NCBI RefSeq assembly: GCF_014649855.1
Contig: NZ_BMTV01000032.1
Location: 1 to 64,000 of the forward strand
Source: Streptomyces roseolus
GTDB taxonomy: Bacteria > Actinomycetota > Actinomycetes > Streptomycetales > Streptomycetaceae
Direction of reading: 5' to 3'
Length of the DNA stretch: 64,000 bases
Shown here: positions 35,192 to 44,688 of the stretch, piece by piece
How positions within the stretch are numbered: the stretch's first letter is position 1
How the letters are laid out: every line of letters begins with the position of its first letter
Program-made: the position numbers and the translations under genes
Notes under the pieces: generated by a model
What the model was told of the DNA's origin: nothing
The model's input: only the letters and a program-made list of their open reading frames with translations
The model's database searches: none

Positions 35192-35638
35192 TTACGCGGC
35201 AACGACCTCGATGCCGAGCTTCGCGGCAACCTCGGGGTGCAGACGCACGAGCACCTGGTGCGAGCCCAGGGTCTTGATCGGCGAACCGAGCTCGACGCGA
35301 CGCTTGTCGACCTCGGGGCCACCGGCGGACTTGATCGCCGTGGCGACGTCGGCCGGGGTCACGGAGCCGAAGAGACGGCCGGCGTCGCCGGAGCGAACGG
35401 CCAGACGGACCTTCGTGCCCTCGAGCTTGGCCTTGATCTCGTTGGCCTGCTCGATGGTCGCGATCTCGTGGATCTTGCGGGCGCGGCGGATCTGCGCCAC
35501 GTCCTTCTCGCCACCCTTGGTCCAGCGGATCGCGAAACCACGCGGGACCAGGTAGTTGCGAGCGTAGCCGTCCTTGACCTCGACGACGTCGCCGGCCGCA
35601 CCGAGGCCGGAGACTTCCTGGGTGAGGATGATCTTCAT
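35192..35638 (-). CDS. rplI: 50S ribosomal protein L9, 148 aa
   Basis: L9 binds 23S rRNA near the L1 stalk base. The N-terminal KIILTQEVSGLGAAGDVVEVKDGYARNYLVPRGFA motif (partly quoted: GDVVEVKDGYARNYLVP) is the family signature, followed by a long helix and the C-terminal domain. It is the last gene of the rpsF-ssb-rpsR-rplI operon and starts 18 bp after rpsR. Confidence 0.98.
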   Translation of the reverse strand: MKIILTQEVSGLGAAGDVVEVKDGYARNYLVPRGFAIRWTKGGEKDVAQIRRARKIHEIATIEQANEIKAKLEGTKVRLAVRSGDAGRLFGSVTPADVATAIKSAGGPEVDKRRVELGSPIKTLGSHQVLVRLHPEVAAKLGIEVVAA

Positions 35639-35656
35639 TTTTCGGTCACCCTTCCC

Positions 35657-35893
35657 TTATCGCGCGGTGGACGTGTAGGGCAGCAGCGCCATCTCACGGC
35701 TGTTCTTGACGGCCGTGGCGACGTCACGCTGGTGCTGCGTGCAGTTGCCGGTCACGCGGCGGGCACGGATCTTGCCGCGGTCGGAAATGAACTTCCGCAG
35801 CATGTTCGTGTCCTTGTAGTCCACGTACGCGGTCTTGTCCTTGCAGAACGCGCAGACCTTCTTCTTAGGCTTGCGCACAGGCGGCTTCGCCAT
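35657..35893 (-). CDS. rpsR: 30S ribosomal protein S18, zinc-binding form, 78 aa
   Basis: S18 packs against S6 on the 30S platform. The ribbon CAFC (Cys14, Cys17) plus Cys51 and His54 (GNCTQHQ) mark the zinc-containing (C+) form. Streptomyces generally also has a zinc-free paralog, induced by zinc limitation, elsewhere. The basic N terminus and the MLRKFISDRGKIRARRVTG core are typical. Confidence 0.98.
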   Translation of the reverse strand: MAKPPVRKPKKKVCAFCKDKTAYVDYKDTNMLRKFISDRGKIRARRVTGNCTQHQRDVATAVKNSREMALLPYTSTAR

Positions 35894-35951
35894 GGTGTTT
35901 CTCCTGTGTGATCAAGAAGTGTGGGGTACGAGCTGCTTCCGGGGCCGGGCC

Positions 35952-36539
35952 CTAGAAGGGAGGCTCGTCCGAGTAGCCGCCGCCGGAGTTGCCACCCCAG
36001 CCGCCACCGCCGCCGGCCTGCTGGCCGCCGGAGGAGGAGCCGCCGGAGGCCCAGGGGTCGTCGGAGGGAGCTCCGCCGCCCTGCTGCTGGCCGCCGCCGG
36101 AGTTGCCACCCCAGCCGCCGCCACCCTGCTGGCCGCCGCCGCCGAAGCCGCCGCCGCCACCCTGGCCACCGCGGCCGGTGGTCTTGGTGACCTTGGCCGT
36201 GGCGTTGCGCAGGCTGGGACCGACTTCCTCGACGTCCAGCTCGAAGACCGTGCGCTTGACGCCCTGGTTGTCCTCGTAGGACCGCTGCTTCAGACGGCCC
36301 TGCACGACGACACGCATGCCGCGCTGAAGGGACTCCGCGACGTTCTCCGCCGCCTGACGCCAGACCGAGCAGGTCAGGAAGAGGCTCTCGCCGTCCTTCC
36401 ACTCGTTGGTCTGACGGTCGAAGGTGCGGGGAGTGGACGCGACGCGGAACTTCGCGACCGCCGCACCGGACGGGGTGAAGCGCAGCTCGGGGTCGTCGAC
36501 GAGATTGCCGACGACCGTGATGACGGTCTCGCCTGCCAT
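35952..36539 (-). CDS. ssb: Single-stranded DNA-binding protein, 195 aa
   Basis: An OB-fold domain (residues 1 to about 110, starting MAGETVITVVGNLVDDPELR) is followed by a long Gly/Gln-rich linker with repeats such as GGWGGNSGGG, and ends in the acidic tip DEPPF that recruits replication and repair proteins. In Streptomyces this ribosomal-operon SSB (SsbA) is the replicative one. The tract produces dense GC-rich repeats at 35980-36170. Confidence 0.97.
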   Translation of the reverse strand: MAGETVITVVGNLVDDPELRFTPSGAAVAKFRVASTPRTFDRQTNEWKDGESLFLTCSVWRQAAENVAESLQRGMRVVVQGRLKQRSYEDNQGVKRTVFELDVEEVGPSLRNATAKVTKTTGRGGQGGGGGFGGGGQQGGGGWGGNSGGGQQQGGGAPSDDPWASGGSSSGGQQAGGGGGWGGNSGGGYSDEPPF

Positions 36540-36608
36540 GGGTGAACCTCTCGGCGTTGCTTCTGGCTGCTTGCTGCTACTCGGACCCGATTACCTCTGA
36601 GCGGAAGC

Positions 36609-36899
36609 TCAGTGGGTCTCGGGACGGAGGACCTTGGTCCGGAGGACCGACTCGTTCAGGTTCATCTGGCGGTCGAGCTCCTTGACGACCGCAGGCTCGG
36701 CCTGCAGGTCGATGACCGAGTAGATGCCCTCGGGCTTCTTCTTGATCTCGTAGGCGAGACGACGACGGCCCCAGGTGTCGACCTTCTCGACCTTTCCGTT
36801 GCCCTCACGGACGACGGAGAGGAAGTTCTCGATCAGCGGGGAGACAGCGCGCTCCTCGAGATCGGGGTCGAGGATGACCATCACCTCGTAGTGACGCAT
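36609..36899 (-). CDS. rpsF: 30S ribosomal protein S6, 96 aa
   Basis: S6 binds S18 on the 30S platform. It starts MRHYEVMVILDPDLEERAV, with the VDTWGRRRLAYEIKKKPEG core. AAGGAGGTGGGTTCCAC precedes the ATG at 36899, a strong ribosome site. It is the first gene of the operon; the promoter is in the 240-bp gap to 37139, where I see no clear hexamers. Confidence 0.97.
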   Translation of the reverse strand: MRHYEVMVILDPDLEERAVSPLIENFLSVVREGNGKVEKVDTWGRRRLAYEIKKKPEGIYSVIDLQAEPAVVKELDRQMNLNESVLRTKVLRPETH

Positions 36900-37139
36900 G
36901 TGGAACCCACCTCCTTTGGACTCAGCGGCCACGGTCGTTCCGTGGCAGGAGGGTCGTGATGCGTGAGCGACGGCGTCCAGACTGGCAGGACCAGGGCAGA
37001 CACCGGCGCAGACCGTACAGAGTACCCGCACAACGCCTTGCGGTTGAAATCCGGCGGGGAGGGGACGCAATCTGTACACATCGGACGTCGGCGGCGCTAG
37101 GATGCGCCGCCCTCCGCTCGGCACGCCAGGAGGTGCCCC

Positions 37140-37454
37140 ATGGCACAGGCAATGCGACCCGACCCCGGCCACTCCCTCTTCGCGACGGACGGCAAGCCGC
37201 ACCCGCTCCAGGACACGCTGCTCGCGGTGACCCTGGTGCTCGGCATCCTGTCCTTCGTCACGGCGCAGTTCCACAGCCTGCACCTGCTCAGCTCGTGGAC
37301 GGGCCTGATCGGCATCCTGACCGGGGCCTACGGGCAGTTCATCTCCGTCACCACCCGCGAACGCTTCTTCCTGATCGTCGGCCTCGGCGCCGCGGCCGTC
37401 GGCTTCTACCTCGGCATGGCTCACGGCGGGCTCTTCACCGGGGTGATCAACTGA
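37140..37454 (+). CDS. Small integral membrane protein, 104 aa
   Basis: I do not recognise a named family; it looks like a protein conserved in Streptomyces. After a soluble N terminus, three helices are visible: LLAVTLVLGILSFVTAQF, LLSSWTGLIGILTGAYGQFI, and FLIVGLGAAAVGFYLGMAHG. CAGGAGGTGCCCC lies before the ATG at 37140. It sits 118 bp upstream of femX and may share a transcript with that cell-wall operon. Confidence 0.85.
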   Translation: MAQAMRPDPGHSLFATDGKPHPLQDTLLAVTLVLGILSFVTAQFHSLHLLSSWTGLIGILTGAYGQFISVTTRERFFLIVGLGAAAVGFYLGMAHGGLFTGVIN

Positions 37455-37572
37455 CACCGGGCACGTCAGGGCCCCCGTGGCCCTTCGGGGCGCTCCCCGG
37501 TCGCAGTAGGCTTCGGCGCGAGAGCCGGAGCCCCTGACCGATGGGGACACACCTGCCGAGGAGCGCCCCGAC

Positions 37573-38691
37573 ATGAGCCTGACCCTGAGGACCATCAGCC
37601 GAGAGCAGCATCTGGCGTACATCCAGAGCCTGCCCGGCGCGAGCCACTGCCAGGTCCCGGCGTGGGCGGACGTGAAGACCGAGTGGCGCTCGGAGAACCT
37701 CGGCTGGTTCGACAAGAACGGCGAGCTCGTCGGCGTGGGCCTGGTGCTCTACCGCCAGCTCCCCAAGCTCAAGCGCTACCTGGCGTACCTCCCCGAGGGC
37801 CCGGTCATCAACTGGTACGCCCCCAACCTCGACGAGTGGCTCCAGCCGATGCTGGCCCACCTCAAGCAGCAGGGCGCCTTCTCCGTGAAGATGGGCCCGC
37901 CGGTCGTCATCCGCCGCTGGGACGCGGCCGCGATCAAGTCCGGCATCCAGGACCCGGACGTCAAGCGCCTCAAGGACGTGCAGGCCACCGAGGTCGTGCC
38001 GCACGCCTTCGAGGTGGCCGACCGGCTGCGGAAGATGGGCTGGCAGCAGGGAGACGACGGCGGCGCCGGCTTCGGCGACGTGCAGCCCCGCTACGTCTTC
38101 CAGGTCCCGCTGGCCAACCGCTCGCTCGACGACGTCCTCAAGGGCTTCAACCAGCTGTGGCGCCGCAACATCAAGAAGGCCGAGAAGGCCGGCGTCGAGG
38201 TCGTCCAGGGCGGCTACGAGGACCTCGCCGAGTGGCAGCGCCTGTACGAGATCACCGCCGTCCGCGACAAGTTCCGGCCGCGCCCGCTCTCGTACTTCCA
38301 GCGCATGTGGACGGTCCTCAACAACGAGGACCCCAACCGGATGCGCCTCTACTTCGCCCGCCACAACGGCGTGAACCTCTCCGCGGCGACGATGCTCGTC
38401 GTCGGCGGCCACGTCTGGTACTCGTACGGCGCCTCCGACAACATCGGCCGCGAGGTCCGGCCGTCCAACGCCATGCAGTGGCGGATGCTCCGCGACGCGT
38501 ACGCGATGGGCGCCACCGTCTACGACCTGCGCGGCATCTCCGACTCGCTCGACGAGACCGACCACCTCTTCGGCCTGATCCAGTTCAAGGTCGGCACCGG
38601 CGGCGAGGCCGTGGAGTACGTCGGCGAGTGGGACTTCCCGCTGAACAAGCTCCTGCACAAGGCGCTCGACATCTACATGTCGCGCCGCTGA
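37573..38691 (+). CDS. femX: FemX-type lipid II peptidyl bridge glycyltransferase, 372 aa
   Basis: FemX-like (FemABX) enzymes add the first glycine of the interpeptide bridge to lipid II, using glycyl-tRNA. The two GNAT-like halves fit, with the family segments VPAWADVKTEWRSENLGWF, RNIKKAEKAGVEVVQGGYEDL, and YDLRGISDSLDETDHLFGLIQFKVGTGG (parts of the latter quoted). FemX was assigned to the homologous gene in S. coelicolor, which has a Gly bridge. It precedes a racemase-like gene by 98 bp. Confidence 0.95.
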   Translation: MSLTLRTISREQHLAYIQSLPGASHCQVPAWADVKTEWRSENLGWFDKNGELVGVGLVLYRQLPKLKRYLAYLPEGPVINWYAPNLDEWLQPMLAHLKQQGAFSVKMGPPVVIRRWDAAAIKSGIQDPDVKRLKDVQATEVVPHAFEVADRLRKMGWQQGDDGGAGFGDVQPRYVFQVPLANRSLDDVLKGFNQLWRRNIKKAEKAGVEVVQGGYEDLAEWQRLYEITAVRDKFRPRPLSYFQRMWTVLNNEDPNRMRLYFARHNGVNLSAATMLVVGGHVWYSYGASDNIGREVRPSNAMQWRMLRDAYAMGATVYDLRGISDSLDETDHLFGLIQFKVGTGGEAVEYVGEWDFPLNKLLHKALDIYMSRR

Positions 38692-38789
38692 CGCACCGCG
38701 CGGGGCTTGCGTAACCTCGTAGTTCCACGAGTCTCGTACACACCTGCGAAACCCCCCACCGCAGCCATCAGAAAGGTTCCGGGCCGGCC

Positions 38790-39821
38790 ATGGCGCTCTC
38801 CCTCTACGTCGACACCGCTCGCTGGCGGGCGCACCAGAAGTCCGTGATCGACCAGTTCCCCGGTCTGATCCCGGTCTGCAAGGGCAACGGCTACGGCTTC
38901 GGTCACGAGCGACTCGCCGAGGAGGCGGCCCGGTTCGGCGCCGACATGCTCGCGGTGGGGACCACGTACGAGGCCGCGAAGATCAAGGACTGGTTCGGCG
39001 GCGACCTGCTGGTCCTCACCCCCTTCCGGCGGGGTGAGGAGCCGGTGCCGCTGCCGGACCGGGTGATCCGCTCCGTCTCCTCCGTCGACGGCGTGCACGC
39101 GCTGGTCGGCGCCCGGGTCGTCATCGAGGTCATGAGCTCGATGAAGCGGCACGGCGTCCGCGAGGACGAGCTCGGCCGGCTCGCCTCCGCGATCGAGGAC
39201 GTGCGCCTGGAGGGCTTCGCCCTGCACCTGCCGCTGGACCGCCCGGACGGCACGGACGCCGTCGAGGAGGTCATCTCCTGGATGGACCGGCTGCGCGCCG
39301 CCCGGCTGCCGCTGCACACCATGTTCGTGAGCCACCTGCGGGCCGAGGAGCAGGCCCGGCTCCAGCAGCAGTTCCCGCAGACCCGCTTCCGCGCCCGGAT
39401 CGGCACCCGCCTCTGGCTGGGCGACCACGAGGCCACCGAGTACCGCGGTTCGGTCCTGGACGTCACCCGGGTCGCCAAGGGCGACCGCTTCGGCTACCGC
39501 CAGCAGAAGGCGGCCTCGGACGGCTGGCTGGTCGTCGTCGCCGGCGGCACCTCGCACGGCGTGGGCCTGGAGGCGCCGAAGGCGATGCACGGCGTGATGC
39601 CGCGGGCCAAGGGCGTGGCCCGGGCCGGTCTGGCCACGGTCAACCGGAACCTGTCGCCGTTCGTCTGGGCGGGCAAGCAGCGCTGGTTCGCCGAGCCGCC
39701 GCACATGCAGGTGTCGATCCTCTTCGTGCCGGCCGACGCCCAGGAGCCGCAGGTCGGCGACGAGCTGGTGGCCCACCTGCGGCACACCACGACGCAGTTC
39801 GACCGGCTCGTGGAGCGCTGA
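38790..39821 (+). CDS. Divergent alanine racemase-like PLP-barrel protein, 343 aa
   Basis: The N-terminal PLP-binding TIM barrel has the lysine at residue 31 in PVCKGNGYGFGHE, as in alanine racemase. The later IGTRLWLGDHEATEYRGSVLDVT and the C-terminal beta domain also fit. The sequence is shorter than canonical Alr, and I cannot place the second catalytic Tyr. Streptomyces has a canonical Alr elsewhere, so this enzyme may racemise another substrate or act on a lipid-linked alanine. Location after femX ties it to wall synthesis. Confidence 0.8.
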   Translation: MALSLYVDTARWRAHQKSVIDQFPGLIPVCKGNGYGFGHERLAEEAARFGADMLAVGTTYEAAKIKDWFGGDLLVLTPFRRGEEPVPLPDRVIRSVSSVDGVHALVGARVVIEVMSSMKRHGVREDELGRLASAIEDVRLEGFALHLPLDRPDGTDAVEEVISWMDRLRAARLPLHTMFVSHLRAEEQARLQQQFPQTRFRARIGTRLWLGDHEATEYRGSVLDVTRVAKGDRFGYRQQKAASDGWLVVVAGGTSHGVGLEAPKAMHGVMPRAKGVARAGLATVNRNLSPFVWAGKQRWFAEPPHMQVSILFVPADAQEPQVGDELVAHLRHTTTQFDRLVER

Positions 39822-39845
39822 GCCGGTCGTCCCCGCGTCGTCGGA

Positions 39846-41396
39846 TCACCCCCGGGAGCCCTCGGCCCCGGGGGTTCCCCATGTCACGAGGAGCTCCCCC
39901 TCGCAGGGCGCGGGGGCCGCGTGGCGGGCCGGCCGGGCGGCCGCGCCCACCACGAAGACGTCCCGGGCGCCGTCCAGGACGCCGCCCGAGGGGTCGTCGG
40001 CGCCGTCCTGGCGGACCGGGTCCTTCTCGGGCGCCAGGACGTCCCGTACGACCACGGCGCACAGGTAGACCGTGCCCAGCAGGTGCAGCACGATCGCGAA
40101 GTGGTAGCCGTCCAGCGGCAGCCCCTGCTTGTTGCCGCTGCCGGTGAACGCGAGGTACATCCAGATCCCGAGGTAGTACAGGACCTCGCAGGACTGCCAG
40201 ATCAGGAAGTCCCGCCAGCGCGGCCGGGCGAGCGCGGCGAGCGGCACCAGCCAGAGGACGTACTGCGGCGAGTAGACCTTGTTGGTGAGGACGAACGCGG
40301 CGACCATCAGGAACGCCAGCTGGGCGAGGCGGGGCCGCCGGGGCGCGGCGAAGGCCAGCCAGCCGAGGCCGCCGGCGGCGAGCAGCAGGAGGAGCAGCGC
40401 GTACAGGTTGGCGCGTTCGGGCGGGATGGTCTGCCCGGCGCGCTGGCTGACGAGCAGCCAGATCGAGCCGAAGTCCACGTTCCGGTCGCGGCTGAAGAGG
40501 TAGAACTGCTTCCAGCCCTCGGGCGCGAGGAGCATCACCGGCAGGTTCACCACCAGCCAGGAACCCGCCGCGCCGAGCAGCGCGGTGCCGAAGGCGCGCA
40601 TCCGGCCGGCCCGTCGGCAGAGCAGCAGCAGCGGCCACAGCAGCAGCACGGGGTAGAACTTGGCGGCGACGGCCAGGCCCAGCAGGATGCCGGCGGCGAG
40701 CGGCCGGGAGCGGGACCACATCAGGATCGCGGCGGCGGTGAGGGCCACGGCGAGCAGGTCCCAGTTGATGGTGGCGGTGAGGGCCACGGTGGGCGCCAGG
40801 GCGACGAGCAGGCCGTCCCAGGGGCGGTTGCGGTGCGTCCGGGCCACGCAGACCGCGAGGACGGCCGCGCAGACCATCAGCAGGCCGGAGTTGACGAGCC
40901 AGTACGCCTGCCCGCTGGCCTGGAGGTCGCCGCCGGGCGTCATCCAGGCCGCCACCTCCATGAACAGCCCCGTCAGGACGGGGTACTCCAGGAACGGTAT
41001 GTCGCCGGCGAGCCGGTCGAAGTAGGGCACCAGCCCCTCGGAGAAGCCGCGCCCGGCGAAGAGGTGCGGGATGTCCGAGTAGCAGGCGTGGGTGTACTGG
41101 GAGGTGGTGCCGCGGAACCAGGCCCAGTTGTAGCAGGGCAGTTTCTGCACCATGCCGAGGGCGAACATGCCGATGGCCACGAGCGCGACCACCCGTACCG
41201 GGGTGAACTGCCCGCCCCCGGGCCCGCTGCCGGGCAGGGCGCGGCGGCCGTGGCGCCCGCCGATGAGGGCGCTGCCGGCGGCGGCCACCTCGTCGCGCCG
41301 GGTGGGGGCGACGACGGTCTCGACGACGGGGGCGGCGTCGACAGGGGCGTCGTCGGGGGGGCCGTTCGTCTTCTTCAGGCTCGGCATGGGGGACAT
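39846..41396 (-). CDS. GT87-like membrane glycosyltransferase, 516 aa
   Basis: A polytopic membrane protein with ten or more hydrophobic helices, resembling actinobacterial polyprenyl-phosphate-mannose-dependent mannosyltransferases (DUF2029/GT87). A Pro/Ala-rich cytoplasmic N terminus precedes VVALVAIGMFALGMVQKL. The GLVPYFDRLAGDIPFLEYPVLTG loop (partly quoted) carries the acidic residues expected in these C-type glycosyltransferases, and AAKFYPVLLLWPLLLL is typical of the family. It is expected to glycosylate lipids or secreted proteins. The start is ATG at 41396, with another ATG close by. Confidence 0.82.
   Translation of the reverse strand: MSPMPSLKKTNGPPDDAPVDAAPVVETVVAPTRRDEVAAAGSALIGGRHGRRALPGSGPGGGQFTPVRVVALVAIGMFALGMVQKLPCYNWAWFRGTTSQYTHACYSDIPHLFAGRGFSEGLVPYFDRLAGDIPFLEYPVLTGLFMEVAAWMTPGGDLQASGQAYWLVNSGLLMVCAAVLAVCVARTHRNRPWDGLLVALAPTVALTATINWDLLAVALTAAAILMWSRSRPLAAGILLGLAVAAKFYPVLLLWPLLLLCRRAGRMRAFGTALLGAAGSWLVVNLPVMLLAPEGWKQFYLFSRDRNVDFGSIWLLVSQRAGQTIPPERANLYALLLLLLAAGGLGWLAFAAPRRPRLAQLAFLMVAAFVLTNKVYSPQYVLWLVPLAALARPRWRDFLIWQSCEVLYYLGIWMYLAFTGSGNKQGLPLDGYHFAIVLHLLGTVYLCAVVVRDVLAPEKDPVRQDGADDPSGGVLDGARDVFVVGAAARPARHAAPAPCEGELLVTWGTPGAEGSRG
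39848..39875. terminator. Hairpin between alr-like and glycosyltransferase genes
   Basis: ACCCCCGGG (39848-39856) and CCCGGGGGT (39867-39875) form a 9-bp stem that overlaps the stop codon of the minus-strand glycosyltransferase gene. It can serve both convergent transcripts. Confidence 0.7.
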
Positions 41397-41459
41397 CCTG
41401 CCGTACGCCCCCGGGAATCCGGCCGTGCCCGGGGCGATGACGCGGAGGGCCGCCGCGCT

Positions 41460-41488
41460 CCGCCCCGTACCGCGTGGGTACGGGGCGG
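41460..41488 (-). terminator. Hairpin downstream of the PBP gene
   Basis: CGCCCCGTACC (41461-41471) and GGTACGGGGCG (41477-41487) make an 11-bp stem with a 5-nt loop, extendable by one pair on each side. It lies between the PBP stop and the glycosyltransferase start. Confidence 0.75.
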
Positions 41489-41567
41489 GCGCGACGGCCC
41501 TCGCCGCGCCGGTCGTCCGGCGGGTCGTCCCGGCCGGTCGCCCGGCGGGTCCTCCGAGTCGGACGCC

Positions 41568-44411
41568 TCAGTCGAAGAAGCCCCCGGTGGAGCTGTCGGT
41601 CGGGTCTCCGCCGCTGCCGCCGTTGTTCCCGTTGCCCCCGTTGCCGGGACCCGCCGGGTCCGTCGTAGTGTTCGTCGGGGTCGGCGCCGTGCTGCCGGTC
41701 GGTGTCGGCGGAGTGGATCCGCCGTCGCCGCCGCCCGTGTCGTTGCAGTCCCAGCTGTCCCAGATGCTGCAGGTGGTCTTGCCGGGCTTCGGCTCCTTGG
41801 TCGTCGGACGGCCGCTGTCGGTGGGCATCGCCGGGGGAGTCGTCGTCGGGGGGGCGGTGGTGGCCGTCTCGGTCGGCGTGGGCGTCGCGGTCGGCGTCGG
41901 GGTGGCCGTCGGCTTGGGCGTGGCGCCGCCGCCGTAGACCGCCTTGGCGTCCGCGAGCTTCTCCGGCTTCGGGAACTTCTCGACGGGCAGGTCGGCCACG
42001 GCGTCCGTCATGTAGTCGTTCCAGATCTGGGACGGGAAGGACGAACCGTGGATCGACTTCTGGCCGCCCGTGCCGTACATCTCCAGGAACTCGCGGCCTT
42101 CCTTGGTCTCGTCGTCGTCGAAGCGGTACATGTCGATCGCCGTCGCGAGCTGCGGGGTGTAGCCGACGAACCAGGCCGACATGTTGTCGTCGGTGGTACC
42201 GGTCTTGCCGGCCACGTCGCGGCCGGGGATGGCCGCGTTGTTGCCGGTGCCGTCCTCGTCCTCGACGACGCTGCGGAGCACGTCGGTGACGTTGGAGGAG
42301 ATGGCCGAGGAGAACGCCTGCTCGGACTTGCCCTCGTGCTTGAAGATGACCCGGCCGCCCTTGACCACCTTGGTGACCGAGTACGGCTCGTTGCGCACGC
42401 CCTGGTTGGCGAAGGTGGAGTAGGCGCCGGCCATCCGGATCGCGCTGGGGCTGGAGATGCCGAGCGAGAAGGACGGGACCTCACCCTTGACCAGGGAGTC
42501 AGGACGCAGACCGGCCTCGACGGCCGCCTCACGGACCTTGTCGATGCCGACGTCCATGCCCAGCTGTACGAAGGGGGAGTTGGCGGAGACGATCATCGCC
42601 CGGCGCAGGCTGATATTGCCGTAGCTCCGGTCGCCCTCGTTGTCCTGCTCCCACTCGTTCCCGTTCTCGTCGTGCCAGATCTCGCCGTTGTACTTGCGGA
42701 CCTTGAGGTCGTCCTTGCCGCTGTAGCGGCTCTTGTCGGGGTCGACCAGGGTGCGCGTGGAGGGGCCCTGGTCCGCGGGGCCCTCCGGGTCGCGCACGCC
42801 GTCCTTCATCGCGGCGGCGAGCACGAACGGCTTGAACGTCGAACCGACCTGGGCACCGGTGGTGTCGGCGTTGTTGGTGTAGTGCTTGGTGGCGTCCTGG
42901 CCACCGTAGATCGCGACGATGGCGCCGGTCTTGACGTCGACGGAGGCGCCGCCGAACTCGACGTGGGTGTCGTCCTTCGGGCGCTTCTTCTCGTCGATGT
43001 ACTCGTCGTAGACCTTCTTGACCGAGTCCGACATCGCGTCCACCTTCTTCTTGTCGAAGGTGGTGTGGATCTCGTACCCGCCGAGGTTCAGGGCCTCTTC
43101 GCTGATGTCGTACTTGCTGCGGAAGTTGGCCTTGGCGGTGGCGACCAGGTAGCCGATCTGGCCGCTGAGCTGCGCGTCCGTCTTCCGCTTCTGGATCTTC
43201 GGCAGGGTCGTGTACTTCGCCCGCTCCTCCGCCGCGATCTTCCCGTCCTTGACCATCTCGTCGAGGATCCAGGACCAGCGCTCGGTGAGGCGCGCCAGGT
43301 TCTTCTCGGCGGTGGCGTTGGGGTCGTACTCGGGGTATCCGGCCGGGTCGTAGTACGTCGCGCCCTTCAGCACGGCGGCGAGCACCGCCGACTCGGAGGC
43401 GTTGAGGTCCTTGGAGTCCTTCTCGAAGTACGCGCGGGAGGCCGCCTGGATGCCGTAGGCGTTGCGGCCGTAGTAGGCGGTGTTGAGGTAGCCGGCCAGG
43501 ATGTCGTTCTTCTCCAGGTCGTTGCCGACCTTGATGGAGATGAAGAGTTCCTTCACCTTCCGGGAGAGCGACTGGGTCTGGTCGTTGAGCAGGCCGTTCT
43601 TCACGTACTGCTGGGTGATGGTCGAGCCGCCCTGGGTCTCGCCGCCCTTCGCCATGTTCCACACGGCGCGGCCGATGCCCATGGGGTCGACGCCCCAGTC
43701 GTCCCGGAAGGTCTTGTTCTCGGCCGAGATCACGGCCTCCTGCATGACCTTCGGGATCTGGTCGATGCCGACGATCTGGCGGTTCGCGCCGGCGCCGGTG
43801 GCGACCATCCGCGAGCCGTCGCTCCAGTAGTAGATGTTGTTCTGGGAGGTCGCGGCCTCGGCCACGTTGGGGACGACCACCTGGGTGTACGCGAAGACGG
43901 AGACGCCCATGAGGAGGCCCACGAAGAGCAGGAACGCGCCCGTGACGAGCTTCCAGGACGGCATCCAGCGACGCCAGCCGTCCTTGTCGTGCCGCGGGTA
44001 GTCGATCAGCCGCTTCTTGCCCGGCGGACGGCCGCCCGGGCCGCCGCCGCGTCCGCCGCCACCGCCTCCTCCGCCCCGGCGGCCACCGCCGCCGGGACCG
44101 TTCGGTCCGCCGGGGCCGGCCGCGGGCGCGCGCCGGCGGCCGCCGCGCTGGGCGGCCCGGCGGGCCTCCGCGCGGCCGCCGTACGGACGTGCCTCCTCCC
44201 CGGGGGAGGAGGGCGCCCCGTGGGAACCGGACGGCCCGTACGGGGCGGACGACCCGTACGGGGCCGGCGATCCGTACGGGGGCGTCCCGCCACCGGGGTT
44301 CTGGGCCGGGGCCGACCTGCGGCCGGCCGGCTGCTGGGCGGCGCGTCGTGCCGCCGCGCGGCCGCCCGTCGGCGGCTCCTGCGACGGCATCCTGCGACGG
44401 TGCTCGCTCAT
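41568..44411 (-). CDS. Class A penicillin-binding protein, 947 aa
   Basis: This is a bifunctional peptidoglycan synthase. A 150-residue Pro/Gly/Arg-rich cytoplasmic tail precedes one membrane helix (about residues 153-178). The transglycosylase (GT51) domain has the catalytic Glu231 in ISAENKTFRDDWG, then QGGSTITQQYVKN. The transpeptidase has SxxK in GSTFKPFV, SxN in VSANSPF, and KTGT in VAGKTGTTDDN. A Thr/Pro-rich C-terminal tail follows, ending near GGFFD. ATG at 44411 (MSEHRRRMPS) is chosen; the reading frame remains open upstream without homology. The gene faces padR across a long intergenic region. Confidence 0.95.
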   Translation of the reverse strand: MSEHRRRMPSQEPPTGGRAAARRAAQQPAGRRSAPAQNPGGGTPPYGSPAPYGSSAPYGPSGSHGAPSSPGEEARPYGGRAEARRAAQRGGRRRAPAAGPGGPNGPGGGGRRGGGGGGGGRGGGPGGRPPGKKRLIDYPRHDKDGWRRWMPSWKLVTGAFLLFVGLLMGVSVFAYTQVVVPNVAEAATSQNNIYYWSDGSRMVATGAGANRQIVGIDQIPKVMQEAVISAENKTFRDDWGVDPMGIGRAVWNMAKGGETQGGSTITQQYVKNGLLNDQTQSLSRKVKELFISIKVGNDLEKNDILAGYLNTAYYGRNAYGIQAASRAYFEKDSKDLNASESAVLAAVLKGATYYDPAGYPEYDPNATAEKNLARLTERWSWILDEMVKDGKIAAEERAKYTTLPKIQKRKTDAQLSGQIGYLVATAKANFRSKYDISEEALNLGGYEIHTTFDKKKVDAMSDSVKKVYDEYIDEKKRPKDDTHVEFGGASVDVKTGAIVAIYGGQDATKHYTNNADTTGAQVGSTFKPFVLAAAMKDGVRDPEGPADQGPSTRTLVDPDKSRYSGKDDLKVRKYNGEIWHDENGNEWEQDNEGDRSYGNISLRRAMIVSANSPFVQLGMDVGIDKVREAAVEAGLRPDSLVKGEVPSFSLGISSPSAIRMAGAYSTFANQGVRNEPYSVTKVVKGGRVIFKHEGKSEQAFSSAISSNVTDVLRSVVEDEDGTGNNAAIPGRDVAGKTGTTDDNMSAWFVGYTPQLATAIDMYRFDDDETKEGREFLEMYGTGGQKSIHGSSFPSQIWNDYMTDAVADLPVEKFPKPEKLADAKAVYGGGATPKPTATPTPTATPTPTETATTAPPTTTPPAMPTDSGRPTTKEPKPGKTTCSIWDSWDCNDTGGGDGGSTPPTPTGSTAPTPTNTTTDPAGPGNGGNGNNGGSGGDPTDSSTGGFFD

Positions 44412-44688
44412 CGAACGACTACTCCTCGGGCAGGCGCGTACGCCTGGAAGCGGCAGTTGAGTTCCGGTCCCCCCGAAATGCGTACGACCGGAGCCCATCG
44501 GAGGCCCCTTTCGTACCGCAGCCGGTCACCCGCTGCACTGACGCCCCAGCGCGGCTCCTGGTTCCCGGTGGTGTGCATGCCGCACAGACTACGCACGGCC
44601 AAAACCCCTCTTGCACCGGAGTTCACCCCAAATCAGGCAAGTCGCACGCTGTGAATTGACGATGTGACGCCGGTCACCACACCCCCAC

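Noticed and set aside
39921..44654. Very long plus-strand open frame opposite the glycosyltransferase and PBP genes
   Set aside because: It mirrors two clear minus-strand genes. High GC leaves antisense frames open, and the translation has no recognisable domain.
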